From NCBI GenBank assembly GCA_016873255.1, contig VGXR01000010.1, positions 1 through 63,648 on the forward strand: a stretch of DNA of 63,648 bases, read 5' to 3'. The notes under the pieces are model-generated. The model saw nothing but the letters and a program-made list of their open reading frames with translations. It made no database searches and had not been told where the DNA came from. The position numbers and the translations under genes were made by a program. Positions 39,126 through 48,788 of the stretch are shown piece after piece; the stretch's first letter is position 1; every line of letters starts with the position of its first letter. This DNA comes from Planctomycetota bacterium. Its GTDB lineage: Bacteria; Planctomycetota; Phycisphaerae; Phycisphaerales; SM1A02.

Positions 39126-39770
39126 ATGTCCGAGACCCGCGCCCCCGCGTCGAATGACGCCGTCCGTTCCCTCCGCGCCTCGTACGCCCTCGCCGCGGGT
39201 GCCGCGGCCGCGACGGCCGCCTCGGCCGATGCGGCGATCGTGTATTCAGGAGTCCAGGACATCTCGATCGCCCAGGGCTTCTCGCTGAGCCTGAACCTCG
39301 ACAACGATGCCAACGCCGACTTGAAGCTCAAGAACTACATTTTAGGGCTTAACTACATGGGCGCGCAGGTCATCTTCGCGCCCGGCAAGTTGGTGTCGTT
39401 CATTAACAGCGCGAATAACTACGCGTACGTGAGTGCGTTGTCTGCGGGCGCGGCGATCGACGCCTCTACCGTCGGCCCGAGCTTCCTCGGCTCGATGGCC
39501 TACGGGTATCTCAACCCGAACGCGCAGTTCAACAACGCGAGCAACGCCTACCTCGGCCTCTCGTTCGCCAGCGGCGCAGGCCTGTACTACGGCTGGGTGC
39601 GCGTCAGCGTGGACCAGGCCGCGGGCTCATTCATCGTGCACGACTGGGCGTACGATGACTCCGGCTCGGGCATCGTGGCCGGTGCCGTCCCGGCGCCCGG
39701 TGCGCTCGGCCTGTTCGCCGCCGGCGCCTCGGGCCTCGGGTTCCTCCGCGGCCGCAAGCGCTCCGCCTGA
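39126..39770 (+). CDS. PEP-CTERM surface protein
   Basis: 214 residues. An N-terminal hydrophobic Ala-rich segment (ALAAGAAAATAASADA) is the signal peptide. The mature part is Asn/Ser/Tyr/Ala-rich. The C-terminus has the tripartite sorting signal: VPAPGALG motif (planctomycete variant of VPEP), hydrophobic helix LFAAGASGLGFL, and basic tail RGRKRSA. Such proteins are processed by an exosortase (EpsH/XrtA type) and linked to exopolysaccharide; no exosortase is in the window. Strong hairpin follows at 39805. Confidence 0.88.
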   Translation: MSETRAPASNDAVRSLRASYALAAGAAAATAASADAAIVYSGVQDISIAQGFSLSLNLDNDANADLKLKNYILGLNYMGAQVIFAPGKLVSFINSANNYAYVSALSAGAAIDASTVGPSFLGSMAYGYLNPNAQFNNASNAYLGLSFASGAGLYYGWVRVSVDQAAGSFIVHDWAYDDSGSGIVAGAVPAPGALGLFAAGASGLGFLRGRKRSA

Positions 39771-39804
39771 CCGCCGGGCCGGTTGGCCCGTGCTTCTGAA
39801 CTTC

Positions 39805-39842
39805 CCGCCGCGCGGCGCCACGTTCCCGGCGCCGCGCGGCGG
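39805..39842 (+). terminator. 15-bp perfect stem hairpin after PEP-CTERM gene
   Basis: 39805-39819 pairs perfectly with 39828-39842 around loop ACGTTCCC. There is no T-run, but stem strength and its place 35 bp after the stop favour transcription termination or mRNA 3'-end protection. Confidence 0.65.
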
Positions 39843-39890
39843 TCGTTCACGGGCCGCCCGAGGCGCCGCAACGCCCCGTAGCCTAACGCC

Positions 39891-41846
39891 ATGCGCATCG
39901 AGCGCCGCAACGACTCCGGCCGCCCGAAGCGCGTCCTCCTCGTCGGGTGGGACGCCGCCGACTGGCAGATGATCCGTCCGCTCCTGGACGCGGGGCACAT
40001 GCCGACCCTGGCAAGGCTGCTCTCGCGCGGGGCGTCGGGCAACCTCGCGACCACGCGGCCCATCCTGTCGCCGATCCTGTGGAACACCATCGCCACCGGA
40101 CGACGCGCCGACGCGCACGGCGTGCTCGGGTTCACCGAGCCCGTGCCCGACGGCCCCGGCATCCGCCCGACCGCGAGCACCAGCCGGCGATGCAAGGCGC
40201 TCTGGAACATCCTCACGCAGTGCGGGCTGCGCTCGAACGTGGTGGGGTGGTACGCATCGCACCCGGCCGAGCCGATCGCGGGCGCGATGGTCTCGAACCA
40301 GTTCGAGTTCCGCGCCGAGGATGACGCGCCGGGCGCGCCGCTGCCCGCGGGCGCGGTGCATCCGGCGGAGCTCGCGGCGACGATGGCCGAGTGCCGCGTC
40401 CACCCGTCGGAGGTCGACGCGTCCGCGGTCCTTCCCTTCGTGCCGGACGCGGCGCTTGAGCTCGCGCGAGAGGGCAACCGCGTCGGCAAGCTCATGCAAC
40501 TCATCGCGCAGACCGCGTCGATCCACGCGATGGCCACGCGGCTCATGGAGCGCGGCGACTGGGACTTCACCGCCGTCTACTACGAGGGGATCGACCGCTT
40601 CGGGCACGAGTTCATGGAGTTCCACCCGCCGCGCATGGCCGAGGTCGACGAGCGCGACTTCGCGGCGTATCGCCACTGCATGAACGGGATCTACCGCTTC
40701 CACGACATGATGCTCGAGACGCTGCTCGGGCTCGCGGGCCCCGATACGGCCGTGCTCGTGATCAGCGACCACGGCTACTGGAACGACCACCGCCGTCCCG
40801 ACCCGAGGCCGGGGAAGGCCGGGCCCGTGGATTGGCATCGCCCGTACGGCATCTTCGCGGGCGGCGGGCCCGGCATCCGCGCCGGGGCGCGCGTGCATGG
40901 CGCGAGCATCCTCGACGTCGCGCCGACGGTGCTGGCGCTCATGGGCCTGCCCGCCGCCGACGACATGCCCGGCCGCGTGCTCTCCGAGGCGCTCGAGGGC
41001 GTCGAGGCGCCGCAGCGCATCGCGACCTGGGAGTCGGTGCCGGGTGAGTGCGGCATGCACGCCGCCGAGCTGCGCGTCGACCCGGAGGAGGCGCGCGCGG
41101 CGCTCGCGCAGCTCGTCGACCTCGGCTACATCGACCCGCTCGGGGCCGACGACGAGGCGACGCGGCGCGACACCGTGGCGTCGAACCGGCTGCAGCTGGC
41201 GCAGTCGCACGTGGACTCGGGCCAGCACGCGCGCGCGCTCGAGGCGCTCGCCGGCATCGAGGGTCCGCTCGCGGCGACTGACGGGGTTCGCATGCTGCGC
41301 GCGACGGCGCATGCGGGTCTCGGCGACGCGGCGTCGGCCGAGGCCGAGCTCGCGGCGCTTCACGGGGACGCGCGCGAAGGTGCGGGGGCCGCGGTGCTGC
41401 GCGCGCGCCTGCGGCTCGTCACGGGCGACGCGGCGGGCGCGGTGGAGCTGCTGCGCGCGCTCGCGGCACGCCCGGAACCCGTGGAGGGGATCGACGCGAT
41501 GCTCGGCCGCGTGCTCGCGGCCGCGGGGCGCGACGCCGAGGCCGAGGGTGCGCTTCGGCGTGCGCTCGACGCGGAACCCGAGGATGCCGGGACGCTCGGC
41601 GCGCTTGCGGCGCTGCGGCTGCGAGCGGGCGATGCGGAGGAGGCGCTCGAACTCGGGCTGCGCGCCGCGGCGCTCGATATGCGCCAGCCCAGGGTCCACA
41701 TGACCGTCGGTTGCGCGCTGATGGCGGTCGGCGAGCACGGCGAGGCGGTGAACGCCTTCGCGGCATGCGTGGCGCACGCGCCCGGCTGGGCCGAGGCGCG
41801 CCAGGCGCTGGCGGCCGCGCGCGCCGCCGCGGGGCAGGGGGCCTGA
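39891..41846 (+). CDS. Alkaline-phosphatase-superfamily (phosphodiesterase/nucleotide pyrophosphatase type) protein with TPR tail
   Basis: 651 residues. The N-terminal ~400 residues are an alkaline-phosphatase-fold domain: first metal Asp in VLLVGWDAADW (Asp21), the nucleophile region LSPILWNTIATGR, the Asp/His pair in GIDRFGHEFM, SDHGYWND for the second site and WHRPYGIFAG for the last His. The remainder (about 430-650) consists of TPR-like helical pairs rich in Ala/Arg (LGALAALRLRAGDAEEALEL). No signal peptide is visible, so a cytosolic role is likely. The TPR tail suggests a protein partner. It is followed by a divergent paralogue 2 bp downstream. Confidence 0.88.
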   Translation: MRIERRNDSGRPKRVLLVGWDAADWQMIRPLLDAGHMPTLARLLSRGASGNLATTRPILSPILWNTIATGRRADAHGVLGFTEPVPDGPGIRPTASTSRRCKALWNILTQCGLRSNVVGWYASHPAEPIAGAMVSNQFEFRAEDDAPGAPLPAGAVHPAELAATMAECRVHPSEVDASAVLPFVPDAALELAREGNRVGKLMQLIAQTASIHAMATRLMERGDWDFTAVYYEGIDRFGHEFMEFHPPRMAEVDERDFAAYRHCMNGIYRFHDMMLETLLGLAGPDTAVLVISDHGYWNDHRRPDPRPGKAGPVDWHRPYGIFAGGGPGIRAGARVHGASILDVAPTVLALMGLPAADDMPGRVLSEALEGVEAPQRIATWESVPGECGMHAAELRVDPEEARAALAQLVDLGYIDPLGADDEATRRDTVASNRLQLAQSHVDSGQHARALEALAGIEGPLAATDGVRMLRATAHAGLGDAASAEAELAALHGDAREGAGAAVLRARLRLVTGDAAGAVELLRALAARPEPVEGIDAMLGRVLAAAGRDAEAEGALRRALDAEPEDAGTLGALAALRLRAGDAEEALELGLRAAALDMRQPRVHMTVGCALMAVGEHGEAVNAFAACVAHAPGWAEARQALAAARAAAGQGA

Positions 41847-41848
41847 CG

Positions 41849-43600
41849 TTGGAAGGCGCGCCGCGCACGCTCCTGGTGTGCGTCGAGGGCGCGGACTGGC
41901 GCGTGCTGTCGCCCCGCGTCGACGCGGGAAGCATGCCCGCGCTCGCGGCGCTCGTCGAGCGCGGAGTGAGCGGCCGCGTCGCGCCGGTCGATCCCGCGGG
42001 CGGCGTGCCTGCGTGGGCCTCGGTGCTCACGGGCGCGTCCGCGATGCGGCACGGGGTCCTCTCGGCGCGCGTGCCGGGTGCGGACGGGCGCACGGTGCGC
42101 GCCGCCGCCTGCGGCGACCGCGCGTTGCCCACGATCTGGGAACGCGCGTCCACAGCCGGTCACCGCACCGCGATCGCGGGATGGGGCGAGCCGTTCGCGC
42201 CCGCCGACGGCGCAGCCGAGGCGATCGAGCTCGCGGTGCCGGCGTGGGCCGAGGCAATCGCCGAACCCGCGACCGCGTCGCATCCCCGGCTGGCGGCGCT
42301 GCTCCGGGCGCTCGCCGCGGCGTTCGAGCGCGAACTGCGCGCCACCATGATGGCGTGCGGCGCGCGGCCGTGGGACCTCGCATGCGTGCACGTGGCCGGC
42401 TGGGCCGCGCTCGTGCGCGAGTTCGTCCGGTTCGCGCCGCCTGCAGAGCCCGGCGTGCCGGATGCGCGTGCGACCGCGTTCGGCGGCGTGGTCGACGGTG
42501 CGTGCTCGGCGCTCGACGGTTGGCTCGGGGGCCTGGTGCGCACGGCAGGCGCGGGCGCGGCGGTCGTCATGACGGGCGAGCGCGGCCTCGACCTCGAGCG
42601 CTGGCGCGCGCCCGCATCGACCGCGGGCCCCGGGGCCGTGCACGTCGCCGCACCCGCACCCGCGGCGTTCGTCGCGGTGGGGCCCGGCATGCGGCCGGAC
42701 TCGCTGCGCCACGGCATGGTCGCGGTCGACGTGGCGCGGATCACGCTTGCGTTCCGGGGGATCGATGGCTTCACGCCTCCGGCGAACCGAGGAGACGTTC
42801 CGTTGCCTGCGGTCCCCGAAGGCGAGCTGCCCGCGGACGTGCGCGCGCTGCTCCGGGAGCGCGACGCGGCATTCGCGCACGCGGCGGCGGTCGCGGGAGC
42901 GATCGATGCGGCGATCGCGGCGCGTTCCCGGATGGCGGCGCGGGTTCCCGTCGACGCGGCCAACGCAGCCGCGTTCGCGGACCTCCTGGTCGCGCGCGGC
43001 GAGGCGGCCGCGGCGCTTGCCGCGGTGGAATCGTGCCGGGCGGCGTTGCACGCCTCGTGCGGCGGGCAATCCGGCGACGCCCGCGCGATGCCGTGGCCGC
43101 TCGCGCTGGCCGAGGCTCGCGCGCTGCTCGCGTCGGACCGGAGCCGCGACGCCGCGGCCGCGATCGACCGTGCCGCGTCCGACGGTGCGCCCGAGGTCGA
43201 GGTGCTGCTCGCACGCGCGTCGGCGGCTTCGTCCGACGAGGACCACGCGGCATCCGAGCGACATGCCCGTGCGGCGATCGCTGCCGCGCCTTCCTCGCGC
43301 GAGGCGCGGATGGCGCTCGCGCGGGCGCTGTTCGCGCAGGAGCGGTTCGCCGACGCCGCGGACGCGGCCCGTGACGCGATCGGCATGGCATGGGCCGACC
43401 CGCTCGCGCACCTGCTGCTCGGGACGGCGCTGGCCGCCGACGGACGTGCGCGCGAGGCGATCGCCGCGCTCGAGGATTGCCTGCGCGTGCGGCCGGAGTT
43501 CCCTCCCGCGCTGCGCCGGCTCGCGGCGGTGCACATGAACCAGCTCGGCGACGTCGTGTCCGCGCGCGCCCTCATGGCGCGCGCGGTCGCGGCGGGGTGA
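41849..43600 (+). CDS. Degenerate paralogue of the upstream phosphatase/TPR protein (probable pseudoenzyme)
   Basis: 583 residues from TTG 41849, 2 bp after the preceding stop; no suitable ATG. The N-terminus aligns well with the neighbour (VCVEGADWRVLSPRVDAGSMPALAALVERG versus GWDAADW...DAGHMPTLARLLSRG), but metal ligands are gone: GWD is CVE, GID..GH is absent (VHVAGWAALVREF), SDHG is GERG. A TPR-rich half follows (about 345-583). It therefore looks folded but catalytically dead, perhaps a regulatory or dimer partner of the intact protein. The frame is intact and codon use resembles the neighbour, so it is not an ordinary pseudogene. Confidence 0.8.
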   Translation: MEGAPRTLLVCVEGADWRVLSPRVDAGSMPALAALVERGVSGRVAPVDPAGGVPAWASVLTGASAMRHGVLSARVPGADGRTVRAAACGDRALPTIWERASTAGHRTAIAGWGEPFAPADGAAEAIELAVPAWAEAIAEPATASHPRLAALLRALAAAFERELRATMMACGARPWDLACVHVAGWAALVREFVRFAPPAEPGVPDARATAFGGVVDGACSALDGWLGGLVRTAGAGAAVVMTGERGLDLERWRAPASTAGPGAVHVAAPAPAAFVAVGPGMRPDSLRHGMVAVDVARITLAFRGIDGFTPPANRGDVPLPAVPEGELPADVRALLRERDAAFAHAAAVAGAIDAAIAARSRMAARVPVDAANAAAFADLLVARGEAAAALAAVESCRAALHASCGGQSGDARAMPWPLALAEARALLASDRSRDAAAAIDRAASDGAPEVEVLLARASAASSDEDHAASERHARAAIAAAPSSREARMALARALFAQERFADAADAARDAIGMAWADPLAHLLLGTALAADGRAREAIAALEDCLRVRPEFPPALRRLAAVHMNQLGDVVSARALMARAVAAG

Positions 43601-43637
43601 TCGGGACCGAGCCCCCGCCGCCCGCTACCCTGACGCC

Positions 43638-44543
43638 ATGCTCAAGGCTTGGCTCGACGGCCGCTTCCTCCCGATGCCCGAGGCGCAGGTGTCGGCCTTC
43701 GACGCGGGCTTCCAGCACGGCGTGGGCCTCTTCGAGACCGCGCTCGCGAGGCACGGACGCGTGTTCCGCGGGCTCGAGCACATGGAGCGCATGCGCACCA
43801 GCGCGAAGGAGCTCGGCCTGGCCGACACGCTTCGGCCCGAGGCGCTTGTCGACGTGATGGAGGCGACGCTCGCGGAGAACGCGCTGCCGCACGCGCGCGT
43901 GCGGGTGACGCTGACCGCGGGCAACATGAACATGCTCGCGCGCGGGCAGCAGGAGGCACGCCACGACCCGACCATCCTCGTGCAGGTGCAGCTGCCGACC
44001 CAGTACCCGGCCGAGCTCTTCGAGAAGGGCGTGGCGGTCCGGATCGCCGACGACCAGCTCAACGTGGCCGATCGGTTCGCGTCGCACAAGTCGCTCTGGT
44101 ACTGGCCGCGGCTCCACGCGCTGCAGCGCGCTGCGGCGGCAGGATTGCAGGAGGCGCTCTGGTTCGACGTCACCCGCGCGCTCGCGTGCGGATGCGTGTC
44201 GAACGCGTTCATCGTGCGCCACGGCGCGCTGGTGACGCCGCCGGCACGCGGGGACGAGGCCAAGGGGTCGCCCGTCCGCAGCCCCGTGCTGCCGGGGATC
44301 ACCCGGGCGGCGGTCATCTCGCTTGCGGAGGAGTCCGGCATCGAGGTCCGGCGCGAGCGGATCGAGGTGGGCGCGATCCTCGACTCGGACGAGTTGTTCC
44401 TGACCAACTCCAGCTGGCACGTGCTCCCCGTGACCGCGGTCGAGCAGCGCACGATCGGTGCGGGCGAGCCCGGCGAGGTGACGCGCACGCTGCGCGCGGC
44501 GCTCCTGGAGCGCATCGACCGAGAGACGCAGCGCAGCCGCTAA
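43638..44543 (+). CDS. Class IV aminotransferase (BCAT / D-amino acid / aminodeoxychorismate lyase family)
   Basis: 301 residues. WLDGRFLP...VSAFDAGFQHGVGLFET is the start of PLP fold-type IV enzymes; the PLP lysine is Lys151 in SHKSLWYWP, and the phosphate-binding part SNAFIVRHG..LPGITR and ELFLTNSSWHVLPVT match. Activity among branched-chain transaminase, D-amino acid transaminase and ADC lyase cannot be resolved from the visible residues. It is the last gene of the cluster with the two phosphatase-like genes and is followed by a strong terminator. Confidence 0.9.
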   Translation: MLKAWLDGRFLPMPEAQVSAFDAGFQHGVGLFETALARHGRVFRGLEHMERMRTSAKELGLADTLRPEALVDVMEATLAENALPHARVRVTLTAGNMNMLARGQQEARHDPTILVQVQLPTQYPAELFEKGVAVRIADDQLNVADRFASHKSLWYWPRLHALQRAAAAGLQEALWFDVTRALACGCVSNAFIVRHGALVTPPARGDEAKGSPVRSPVLPGITRAAVISLAEESGIEVRRERIEVGAILDSDELFLTNSSWHVLPVTAVEQRTIGAGEPGEVTRTLRAALLERIDRETQRSR

Positions 44544-44583
44544 ATCCGTTCCTGGTTCGCTTGAACGAACCGGGAGCGGATTT
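44542..44583. terminator. Bidirectional terminator, 18-bp stem
   Basis: AAATCCG...TTCG (44542-44559) pairs with CGAA...GGATTT (44566-44583) over 18 positions with two G-T pairs and a 6-base loop. A-run on the left and T-run on the right give intrinsic terminator character in both directions. It lies between convergent stops at 44543 and 44585. Confidence 0.85.
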
Positions 44584-44584
44584 C

Positions 44585-44827
44585 TCACTTCCCCGCGATG
44601 CGCCTGATCGCCACGCGCAGGATGGCGAAGACGATGAGCGCCACGATGCACGCCCCGCCGAGGACGACCGCCGGCACGAGGAGCGCCACGGTGAGGACCA
44701 CGAGCAGCATCCGCACCATCGCGCGGCCGAGCGGGGAGCGCGGGCCGGCGCCGGTGGCACCGCCCGGTGCGGGCTGCGGCCCGGAGCCGATCTCGATGCG
44801 CTTGACGACGATTTCCCGGCTTTCCAT
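44585..44827 (-). CDS. Small membrane protein
   Basis: 80 residues from ATG 44827 (an upstream in-frame start at 44854 is possible). Polar N-terminus of about 35 residues with Pro/Gly/Ala, then a long hydrophobic region (LLVVLTVALLVPAVVLGGACIVALIVFAILRVAIRR, here shown in part) sufficient for two short membrane helices, and a basic end RRIAGK. No known family recognised. Shares a very short divergent promoter region with dnaE. Confidence 0.6.
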   Translation of the reverse strand: MESREIVVKRIEIGSGPQPAPGGATGAGPRSPLGRAMVRMLLVVLTVALLVPAVVLGGACIVALIVFAILRVAIRRIAGK

Positions 44828-44882
44828 GGCGGTTGGATCGTATCCCCGGCTCACCTACGATGCGCCGCGCGACAGGAAGTCC

Positions 44883-47800
44883 ATGGCAAGCAACGGCACC
44901 ACCACAGGCACGGAGGCCGCGGGAACGGGGGACGCGGGCCCGCGCTTCGTCCACCTGCACCTGCACAGCGAGTACTCGCTCCTTGACGGCGGCAACCGCA
45001 TCAGGAAGCTGGTGAGCCGGGTCAAGGAGCTGGGCATGGACGCCGTGGCCGTCACCGACCACGGCAACCTGTTCGGCGCGCTCGAGTTCTACATGACCGC
45101 GCGGGAGGCGGGCGTGAAGCCGATCCTCGGCATCGAGGCGTACGTCGCGCCCGGCGACCGGCGCGACCGCACGCACACGGGCATCATGGACGGCGGCTTC
45201 CACCTGGTGCTCCTGGCGCAGGACATGCAGGGCTGGCGCAACCTCCTCAAGCTCTCGAGCGACTCGTTCCTCAACGGCTTCTACTACAAGCCGCGCATGG
45301 ACAAGTCCACGCTCCGAGAGCTGAACGCGGGGCTGATCGCGATCAACGGGCACCTGGGGTCGTCGATCGCGCACCACCTCGACCAGTTCGTCCGCACCAA
45401 CCAGCAGCGGCACTGGGAGGCCGCGCTCGAGGAGGCTCGGTGGCACGCCGAGACCTTCGGGCCCGACGCCGCGGGCGAGCCGCGCTTCTACATCGAGCTG
45501 CAGCGCCACGTGGACGACCAGGAGCGCATCAACCCGCTCCTCAAGAAGATCGCGCGCAAGCTGGGGCTGCCGCTCGTCTGCGACAACGACGCGCACTTCA
45601 TGCGGCGCGAGGACCACGATGCGCACGACACGCTGTGCTGCATCTCCATGGGGAAGACCAAGGACGCCCCCGACCGCCTGAAGTACTCCGAGGAGCTCTA
45701 CGTGAAGAGCCCGCAGGAGATGCACGCGCTCTTCTCGCAGGACGAGCAGGAGCGCGAGGCGCTCGAGAACACGGTGCGCATCGCCGCCCGCTGCGACGTG
45801 ACGCTCCCGAAGGACCAGCGGCACGCGCCCGTGGTGCGCATCCGGCACGGCGGCCGCACGCCGAGGTACGATCCCGCCAGGGACGGCGACCTCACCGAGT
45901 GGTTCAAGGCCTACTGCCGCACCATCGAGCTGCTTCCCTTCGATGCCACGAAGGACGCCGACGTCTCCGAGGCCGAGCTCCGCGCCGACTGCGACCGCGC
46001 GCTCCGCGACCTCGCCGAGGCGGGCCTGGTGTGGCGCTACGGGCATGACGGCATCACGCCGGAGGTGCGCGCGCGCGCCGAGCGCGAGCTCAAGGTCCTG
46101 AGCGACAAGGCGATCAGCGCGTACTTCCTGATCGTCTGGGACTTCGTCAACTGGGCGCGCCAGCACGGCATCCCCGCCACGGCCCGCGGCTCGGGCGTCG
46201 GCACCATGGTCGGCTACGTGCTCGGCCTCTCCAACGCCTGTCCGGTGCGGTACGGCCTGCTCTTCGAGCGATTCACGGATCCCGACCGCAGCGAGTACCC
46301 CGACATCGACATCGACCTCTGCCAGGACGGCCGCGGTGCGGTCATCCAGCACGTGCGCCAGAAGTACGGCCACGTGGCGCAGATCGCCACGTTCGGGCGC
46401 CTGAAGGCGAAGAACGCCATCAAGGACGTGGCGCGCGTGATGGGCCTGCCGCCCGCCGACGCGCAGCGCATCTCGAACCTGGTGCCCGAGGCGCCGGACA
46501 TGACCTTCGAGAAGGCATTCGCCGGCGGCCCGCAGCTGGCCGAGGCCTACGCCGCCGACGACACGGTGCGTCGCGTGGTCGATGCCGCCAGGGCTCTCGA
46601 GAACCACGCGCGCACGCAGGGCATCCACGCCGCGGGCGTGGTGATCGCCACGCAGCCGCTCGACAACATCGTGCCGCTCTGCCGGCCCACCGGCGGCGGC
46701 GACGAGGTGGTGACGCAGTGGGAAGGCCCGCTCTGCGAGAAGGCCGGCCTCCTGAAGATGGACTTCCTCGGGCTGCGCACGCTCTCGACCATCGAGCTCG
46801 CGAAGAGGCTCGTGCGCGAGTCGATGTCCGAGGAGGCGATCGTGCGCGCGGTGGGCCGCGAGCCCGGCGACGGCGGCCCGAACCCGCTCGACCTCGACCG
46901 CATCCGGCTCGACGACCAGAAGGTGCTCGCGCTGTTCCGGCGCGCGGACACGGGCGGCGTGTTCCAGTTCGAGTCGGGCGGCATGCGCCGCCTGCTCGCG
47001 GACATGCAGCCCGACCGGCTCGAGGACCTGATCGCCGCGAACGCGCTCTTCCGGCCGGGGCCGATGAGCCTGATCCCCGACTACAACGCGCGCAAGCATG
47101 GCCGGCATTCCGTGCCGAGGGTGCACGAGGCGGTGGACCCGCTGCTCGCCGAGACCTACGGCATCATGGTCTACCAGGAGCAGGTGATGCAGGTGCTCCA
47201 CCTCCTCGGCGGCATCCCGCTTCGGGAGGCGTACTCGGTCATCAAGGCCATCAGCAAGAAGAGCGAGAAGGTCATCAACGGCGCGCGCGAGGAGTTCGTG
47301 AAGGGCGCCGCCGGACGCGGCGTCGACGCCGCGCGCGCCAACGAGCTCTTCGACCTCATCGTGAAGTTCGCGGGGTACGGCTTCAACAAGAGCCACTCCA
47401 CGGGGTACGCCATCGTCGCCTACCAGACCGCGTACCTGAAGACCTGGTTCCCGAACCACTTCATGGCCGCGGTGCTCACCTACGAGAGCCAGGCGCAGAA
47501 GGTCGAGGACTGGGCCGTCTACCTCGAGGAGTGCCGCCGAACGGCGTTCCCCGACTCGAGCGAGCGCCGGCCGCACGTCGGGGTTGAGGTCCGCCCGCCG
47601 GAGGTCAACCTCTCCGACTCGGACTTCGCGGTGGTGTACGGCGACGGCGAGCCGCACGACGCGGTGCACGGCCACGTCCGCTTCGGCCTCAAGGCGATCA
47701 AGGGCGCAGGCGAGAACGCGATCGCCGCCATCGTCGCGGAGCGCAGGGCGCACGGCCGCTTCCGCGACTTCTTCGACTTCTGCGACCGCGTCGACCTGCG

Positions 47801-48788
47801 CTCCGTGAACCGCGCCACCATCGAGGCGCTGGTGAAGGGCGGGGCATTCGACGCGCTGCACGGGGTGGACGCGCGCGCGGCGCTCGTGGCCACGGTTGAG
47901 GACGCGATCCGCAGCGGCCAGGCCAAGAACGAGGACCGCCGCGTCGGGCAGATGACCTTCTTCGGGGACTTCGAGACCGGCGCTCCCGCGGGCGGATCGG
48001 GTTCCGCGCCGGCGGTGCTGCGGAAGGTGCCCGCGTGGGAGCGCATGCAGGCGCTCGCACACGAGAAGGAGGCGCTCGGCTTCCACGTGAGCGGGCACCC
48101 GCTCGACGGCTACCGCGACGAGCTCGGGACCTTCTGCGTGGGAAGCGTCGAGCAGGTGGCGCAGATGCCGCAGGACGCATCCGTCGTGGTCGGCGGCATC
48201 CTCACGCGGGTGCGGGCCGTGGTGGCCAAGACCGGCCGCAGCGCGGGCCAGCGCATGGCCATGTTCACGCTGGCGGACCAGTCGACGGCGATCGAGGGCG
48301 TGCTGTTCGCGAGCACCTTCGCAGCCTGCGCCGAGCTGATGCAGCAGGACCGCGTGGTGCTGATGGTGGCGCGTCTCGACCACTCGCGCGGCTCGCCGCA
48401 GCTCGTGGTGGACCGCGTGATCCCGGTCGAGGACGCCGCGCAGCACCTGGCCACGCGGCTCGAGATCGAGGTGGACGGCGACGGCCGCGAGGAGCGCCTG
48501 CGCACCGCGGCGCTGCAGATGGCCGCCGGCATCCTGCGCCAGGCGTCGGGAAGCGTGGCCGCGCTCCACGGTCGCCCCGTCGACGTGAACGTCCGCGTCC
48601 GCATCGACGGCCGCAGCGTGCTCATGCACTCGAGCTCGCTGCGCGTGGTGCCCGAGCGCGCGCTCCTCGCGAAGCTCGCCTCGGCGCTCGAGGGGTCGGG
48701 TCGCGTGCGCGTGCTCGGCGGTTTCGTGCCGCAGCGCGAGAAGCCGCGGTGGCAGTCGCGGCGCCCGGCCGCCGCCGAGGCCAACTGA
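44883..48788 (+). CDS. dnaE: DNA polymerase III alpha subunit
   Basis: 1301 residues from ATG 44883. N-terminal PHP domain with FVHLHLHSEYSLLDGG and VTDHGNLFGA, metal residues largely preserved, so residual phosphatase or exonuclease activity is possible. The polymerase palm shows SGVGTMVGYVLGLSN and YPDIDIDLCQDGR with the catalytic Asp pair, then FQFESGGMR and FRPGPMSLIP. The C-terminal part contains the tandem HhH and OB fold (VVVGGILTRVRAV) and ends RRPAAAEAN. The protein is replicative DnaE1-type. It lies divergent from the small membrane protein. Confidence 0.97.
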   Translation: MASNGTTTGTEAAGTGDAGPRFVHLHLHSEYSLLDGGNRIRKLVSRVKELGMDAVAVTDHGNLFGALEFYMTAREAGVKPILGIEAYVAPGDRRDRTHTGIMDGGFHLVLLAQDMQGWRNLLKLSSDSFLNGFYYKPRMDKSTLRELNAGLIAINGHLGSSIAHHLDQFVRTNQQRHWEAALEEARWHAETFGPDAAGEPRFYIELQRHVDDQERINPLLKKIARKLGLPLVCDNDAHFMRREDHDAHDTLCCISMGKTKDAPDRLKYSEELYVKSPQEMHALFSQDEQEREALENTVRIAARCDVTLPKDQRHAPVVRIRHGGRTPRYDPARDGDLTEWFKAYCRTIELLPFDATKDADVSEAELRADCDRALRDLAEAGLVWRYGHDGITPEVRARAERELKVLSDKAISAYFLIVWDFVNWARQHGIPATARGSGVGTMVGYVLGLSNACPVRYGLLFERFTDPDRSEYPDIDIDLCQDGRGAVIQHVRQKYGHVAQIATFGRLKAKNAIKDVARVMGLPPADAQRISNLVPEAPDMTFEKAFAGGPQLAEAYAADDTVRRVVDAARALENHARTQGIHAAGVVIATQPLDNIVPLCRPTGGGDEVVTQWEGPLCEKAGLLKMDFLGLRTLSTIELAKRLVRESMSEEAIVRAVGREPGDGGPNPLDLDRIRLDDQKVLALFRRADTGGVFQFESGGMRRLLADMQPDRLEDLIAANALFRPGPMSLIPDYNARKHGRHSVPRVHEAVDPLLAETYGIMVYQEQVMQVLHLLGGIPLREAYSVIKAISKKSEKVINGAREEFVKGAAGRGVDAARANELFDLIVKFAGYGFNKSHSTGYAIVAYQTAYLKTWFPNHFMAAVLTYESQAQKVEDWAVYLEECRRTAFPDSSERRPHVGVEVRPPEVNLSDSDFAVVYGDGEPHDAVHGHVRFGLKAIKGAGENAIAAIVAERRAHGRFRDFFDFCDRVDLRSVNRATIEALVKGGAFDALHGVDARAALVATVEDAIRSGQAKNEDRRVGQMTFFGDFETGAPAGGSGSAPAVLRKVPAWERMQALAHEKEALGFHVSGHPLDGYRDELGTFCVGSVEQVAQMPQDASVVVGGILTRVRAVVAKTGRSAGQRMAMFTLADQSTAIEGVLFASTFAACAELMQQDRVVLMVARLDHSRGSPQLVVDRVIPVEDAAQHLATRLEIEVDGDGREERLRTAALQMAAGILRQASGSVAALHGRPVDVNVRVRIDGRSVLMHSSSLRVVPERALLAKLASALEGSGRVRVLGGFVPQREKPRWQSRRPAAAEAN

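Noticed and set aside
39627-41777. Long minus-strand frame opposite the phosphatase/TPR gene
   Set aside because: No recognisable motif; the plus strand has an intact metal site.
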